A stretch of DNA of 6,709 nucleotides, from positions 1 to 6,709 of the forward strand of contig JAHRAW010000087.1 of the NCBI GenBank assembly GCA_020027415.1, read 5' to 3'. The DNA comes from Gammaproteobacteria bacterium (lineage in GTDB: Bacteria > Pseudomonadota > Gammaproteobacteria > Arenicellales > Poriferihabitantaceae). The translations under genes and the position numbers were made by a program. Of the stretch, positions 5,439 to 6,709 are shown in pieces. How positions within the stretch are numbered: position 1 is the stretch's first letter; every line of letters begins with the position of its first letter. The notes under the pieces were generated by a model, which did no database searches, was not told the origin of the DNA, and was given only the letters and a program-made list of their open reading frames with translations.

Positions 5439-6641
5439 ATGATTAAACCGCACGGCTCGGATTCCCTGAATCCGTTGCATGTCGCCGACCCCGCGGAAAA
5501 CGCGGCGCTGGCAGTGCGCGCGCGCACCCTGCCGTCCGTATTAATGAGTTCGGCTGGCAGCGCCAACGCGGTGATGTTGGGAGGCGGTTATTTCAACCCG
5601 TTGACCGGGTTTATGAACAAGGCGGATGCGCTGCGCGTCGCGCAGTCCATGCATACCCGTTGCGGCTTGTTTTGGCCCATCCCGGTGTTGTGTCTGGTTG
5701 AATCGGCGGCGCATATCGTAGCCGGCGATTGCATCGCGTTGTGCGACCCCAATGTGACCGGCAATCCGGCGTTGGCGGTGATGGAAGTGGCGGCGATTGA
5801 AACCTTCAGCGAAGCGGAAATGGCAACCATCTGCGAAAAGGTGTATGGCTGCGTGGAGACTGCGCATCCCGGGGTCGCCGAGTTTCTTGCGCAGGGCAGA
5901 ATCGCGCTTTCCGGAAGCATTCGGGTGCTCAATTTCAGTTACTTTGAAACCGAGTTCGCCGCCACCTTCCGCACCGCAGTTCAAATTAGGGCGCGCATTC
6001 AAGCCCATGGCTGGCGGAAAACGGTGGCTTTTCAGACGCGCAACCCGATGCATCGGGCGCACGAGGAACTGTGCCGCATCGCCATGCAGCGAGTCGGAGC
6101 CGACGGCTGCGTCATTCACATGCTATTGGGGAAACTGAAGCCCGGCGACCTGCCGGCGGAAGTGCGCGAAGCCGCCATTCGCAAGATGGTGGAGCGTTAT
6201 TTTCCGCCGAACAGCGTGATGATCACCGGGTATGGCTTTGACATGCTATACGCCGGACCGAGAGAAGCGGTATTGCACGCGGTGTTTCGGCAGAACATGG
6301 GGGCGACGCATTTCATCGTGGGGCGCGACCACGCCGGCGTAGGCGACTACTACGGCGCGTTTGACGCGCAAACTATTTTTGATGATGAAGTGCCGGCGGG
6401 GGCGCTGGCAATAGAACTGTTTCGCGCCGACCATACCGCCTATTCTAAAAGATTGCACAAAGTGGTGATGATGCGAGAAGCGCCGAATCACCGCAACGAT
6501 GATTTTGTGTTGTTATCCGGCACCAAGGTGCGCGAAATGTTAAGCAACGGCAACACGCCGCCGCCGGAATTTTCACGCCCGGAAGTGGCGCAGATTTTGA
6601 TGGAGTACTATCAGAAAGGTGAGAAAAATAAAAGAATTTAA
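5439..6641 (+). CDS. sat: Sulfate adenylyltransferase (ATP sulfurylase, Sat)
   Basis: ATP sulfurylase links ATP and sulfate to adenosine 5'-phosphosulfate and pyrophosphate; in sulfur oxidisers it can run in reverse to make ATP from APS. This is the single-chain Sat, 400 residues, unrelated to CysDN. Motifs: the start MIKPHGSD; GGGYFNPLTGFMN at 48-60; the nucleotide-binding QTRNPMHRAHEEL at 199-211 with both histidines; GRDHAGVGDYYG at 295-306; and LLSGTKVREML at 358-368. It ends soon after the adenylyltransferase core, with no APS kinase domain. Where many bacterial and archaeal Sat proteins have zinc-binding cysteines (FYCxxC...CPH), this one has Ser336, Leu339 and Ala348, so the zinc site seems to be lost. 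The ATG at 5439 is chosen from the family N-terminus; the open frame before it overlaps aroG and reads as noise. No clear Shine-Dalgarno is visible. Assimilatory or dissimilatory use cannot be told from the window. Confidence 0.94.
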   Translation: MIKPHGSDSLNPLHVADPAENAALAVRARTLPSVLMSSAGSANAVMLGGGYFNPLTGFMNKADALRVAQSMHTRCGLFWPIPVLCLVESAAHIVAGDCIALCDPNVTGNPALAVMEVAAIETFSEAEMATICEKVYGCVETAHPGVAEFLAQGRIALSGSIRVLNFSYFETEFAATFRTAVQIRARIQAHGWRKTVAFQTRNPMHRAHEELCRIAMQRVGADGCVIHMLLGKLKPGDLPAEVREAAIRKMVERYFPPNSVMITGYGFDMLYAGPREAVLHAVFRQNMGATHFIVGRDHAGVGDYYGAFDAQTIFDDEVPAGALAIELFRADHTAYSKRLHKVVMMREAPNHRNDDFVLLSGTKVREMLSNGNTPPPEFSRPEVAQILMEYYQKGEKNKRI

Positions 6642-6642
6642 G

Positions 6643-6670
6643 TTGACATCCCGCTAAATATGGGTAGGAT
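6643..6670 (+). promoter_or_regulatory. Sigma70-type promoter firing out of the window
   Basis: A perfect -35 box TTGACA (6643-6648), a 16-base spacer, and a -10 box TAGGAT (6665-6670). It begins one base after the sat stop codon and points away from sat, with transcription expected near 6677. No start codon of a following gene is visible in the 32 bases after the predicted start site, so what it drives (protein or stable RNA) lies outside the window. There is no terminator between sat and this promoter. Confidence 0.75.
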
Positions 6671-6709
6671 AGTTGCCACATCCGCCCCTTGGCAATAAGC
6701 TTCGCTCCC

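Noticed and set aside
5541..6119. 192-codon minus-strand open frame opposite sat
   Set aside because: His/Arg/Gly-rich shadow of sat; the sense strand carries all the conserved Sat motifs.

Overview
The window looks like the chromosome of a proteobacterium, most likely a gammaproteobacterium. It is GC-rich. The L32 protein is the short form without zinc-binding cysteines, and the aldolase is the AroG/AroF/AroH-type DAHP synthase with close to full motif identity to the enteric enzymes. The sulfate-activating enzyme is the single-chain ATP sulfurylase (Sat) rather than CysDN. Sat of this type is common in sulfur-oxidising lineages as well as in some assimilatory ones, so a sulfur-oxidising gammaproteobacterium is a reasonable but unproven guess.

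Layout. Positions 1-534 hold a poorly recognised, probably exported small protein on the minus strand. It may be frameshifted, and it has a 9-base C tract near its first ATG. Positions 535-765 are non-coding and hold weak inverted repeats. From 3931 down to 766 runs a minus-strand operon in the order rpmF, plsX, fabH, fabG, i.e. ribosomal protein L32 followed by phospholipid and fatty-acid initiation and elongation enzymes. The usual partners yceD (before rpmF), fabD (between fabH and fabG) and acpP (after fabG) are absent from their customary places. Positions 3932-4282 are a divergent control region with two near-consensus sigma70 promoters facing away from each other. From 4283 a plus-strand pair follows: aroG-type DAHP synthase (aromatic amino acid entry step), then sat (ATP sulfurylase). 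A third sigma70-like promoter (6643-6670) begins at the sat stop codon and fires out of the window.

How the genes work together. PlsX and FabH sit at the junction of phospholipid and fatty-acid synthesis: FabH makes the first acetoacetyl-ACP, FabG reduces the beta-keto group, and PlsX turns acyl-ACP into acyl-phosphate for glycerolipid synthesis. Co-transcription with rpmF ties this to ribosome production. The aroG-sat pair is not a textbook operon; it may be simple adjacency.

I see no CRISPR array, insertion sequence, phage gene, tRNA or rRNA, and no obvious new multi-gene system. The most useful signals are regulatory: a 15-bp perfect palindrome in the spacer of the aroG promoter, the clean promoters, the gene losses from the fab cluster, and the C tract and probable frame change in the left-edge gene.
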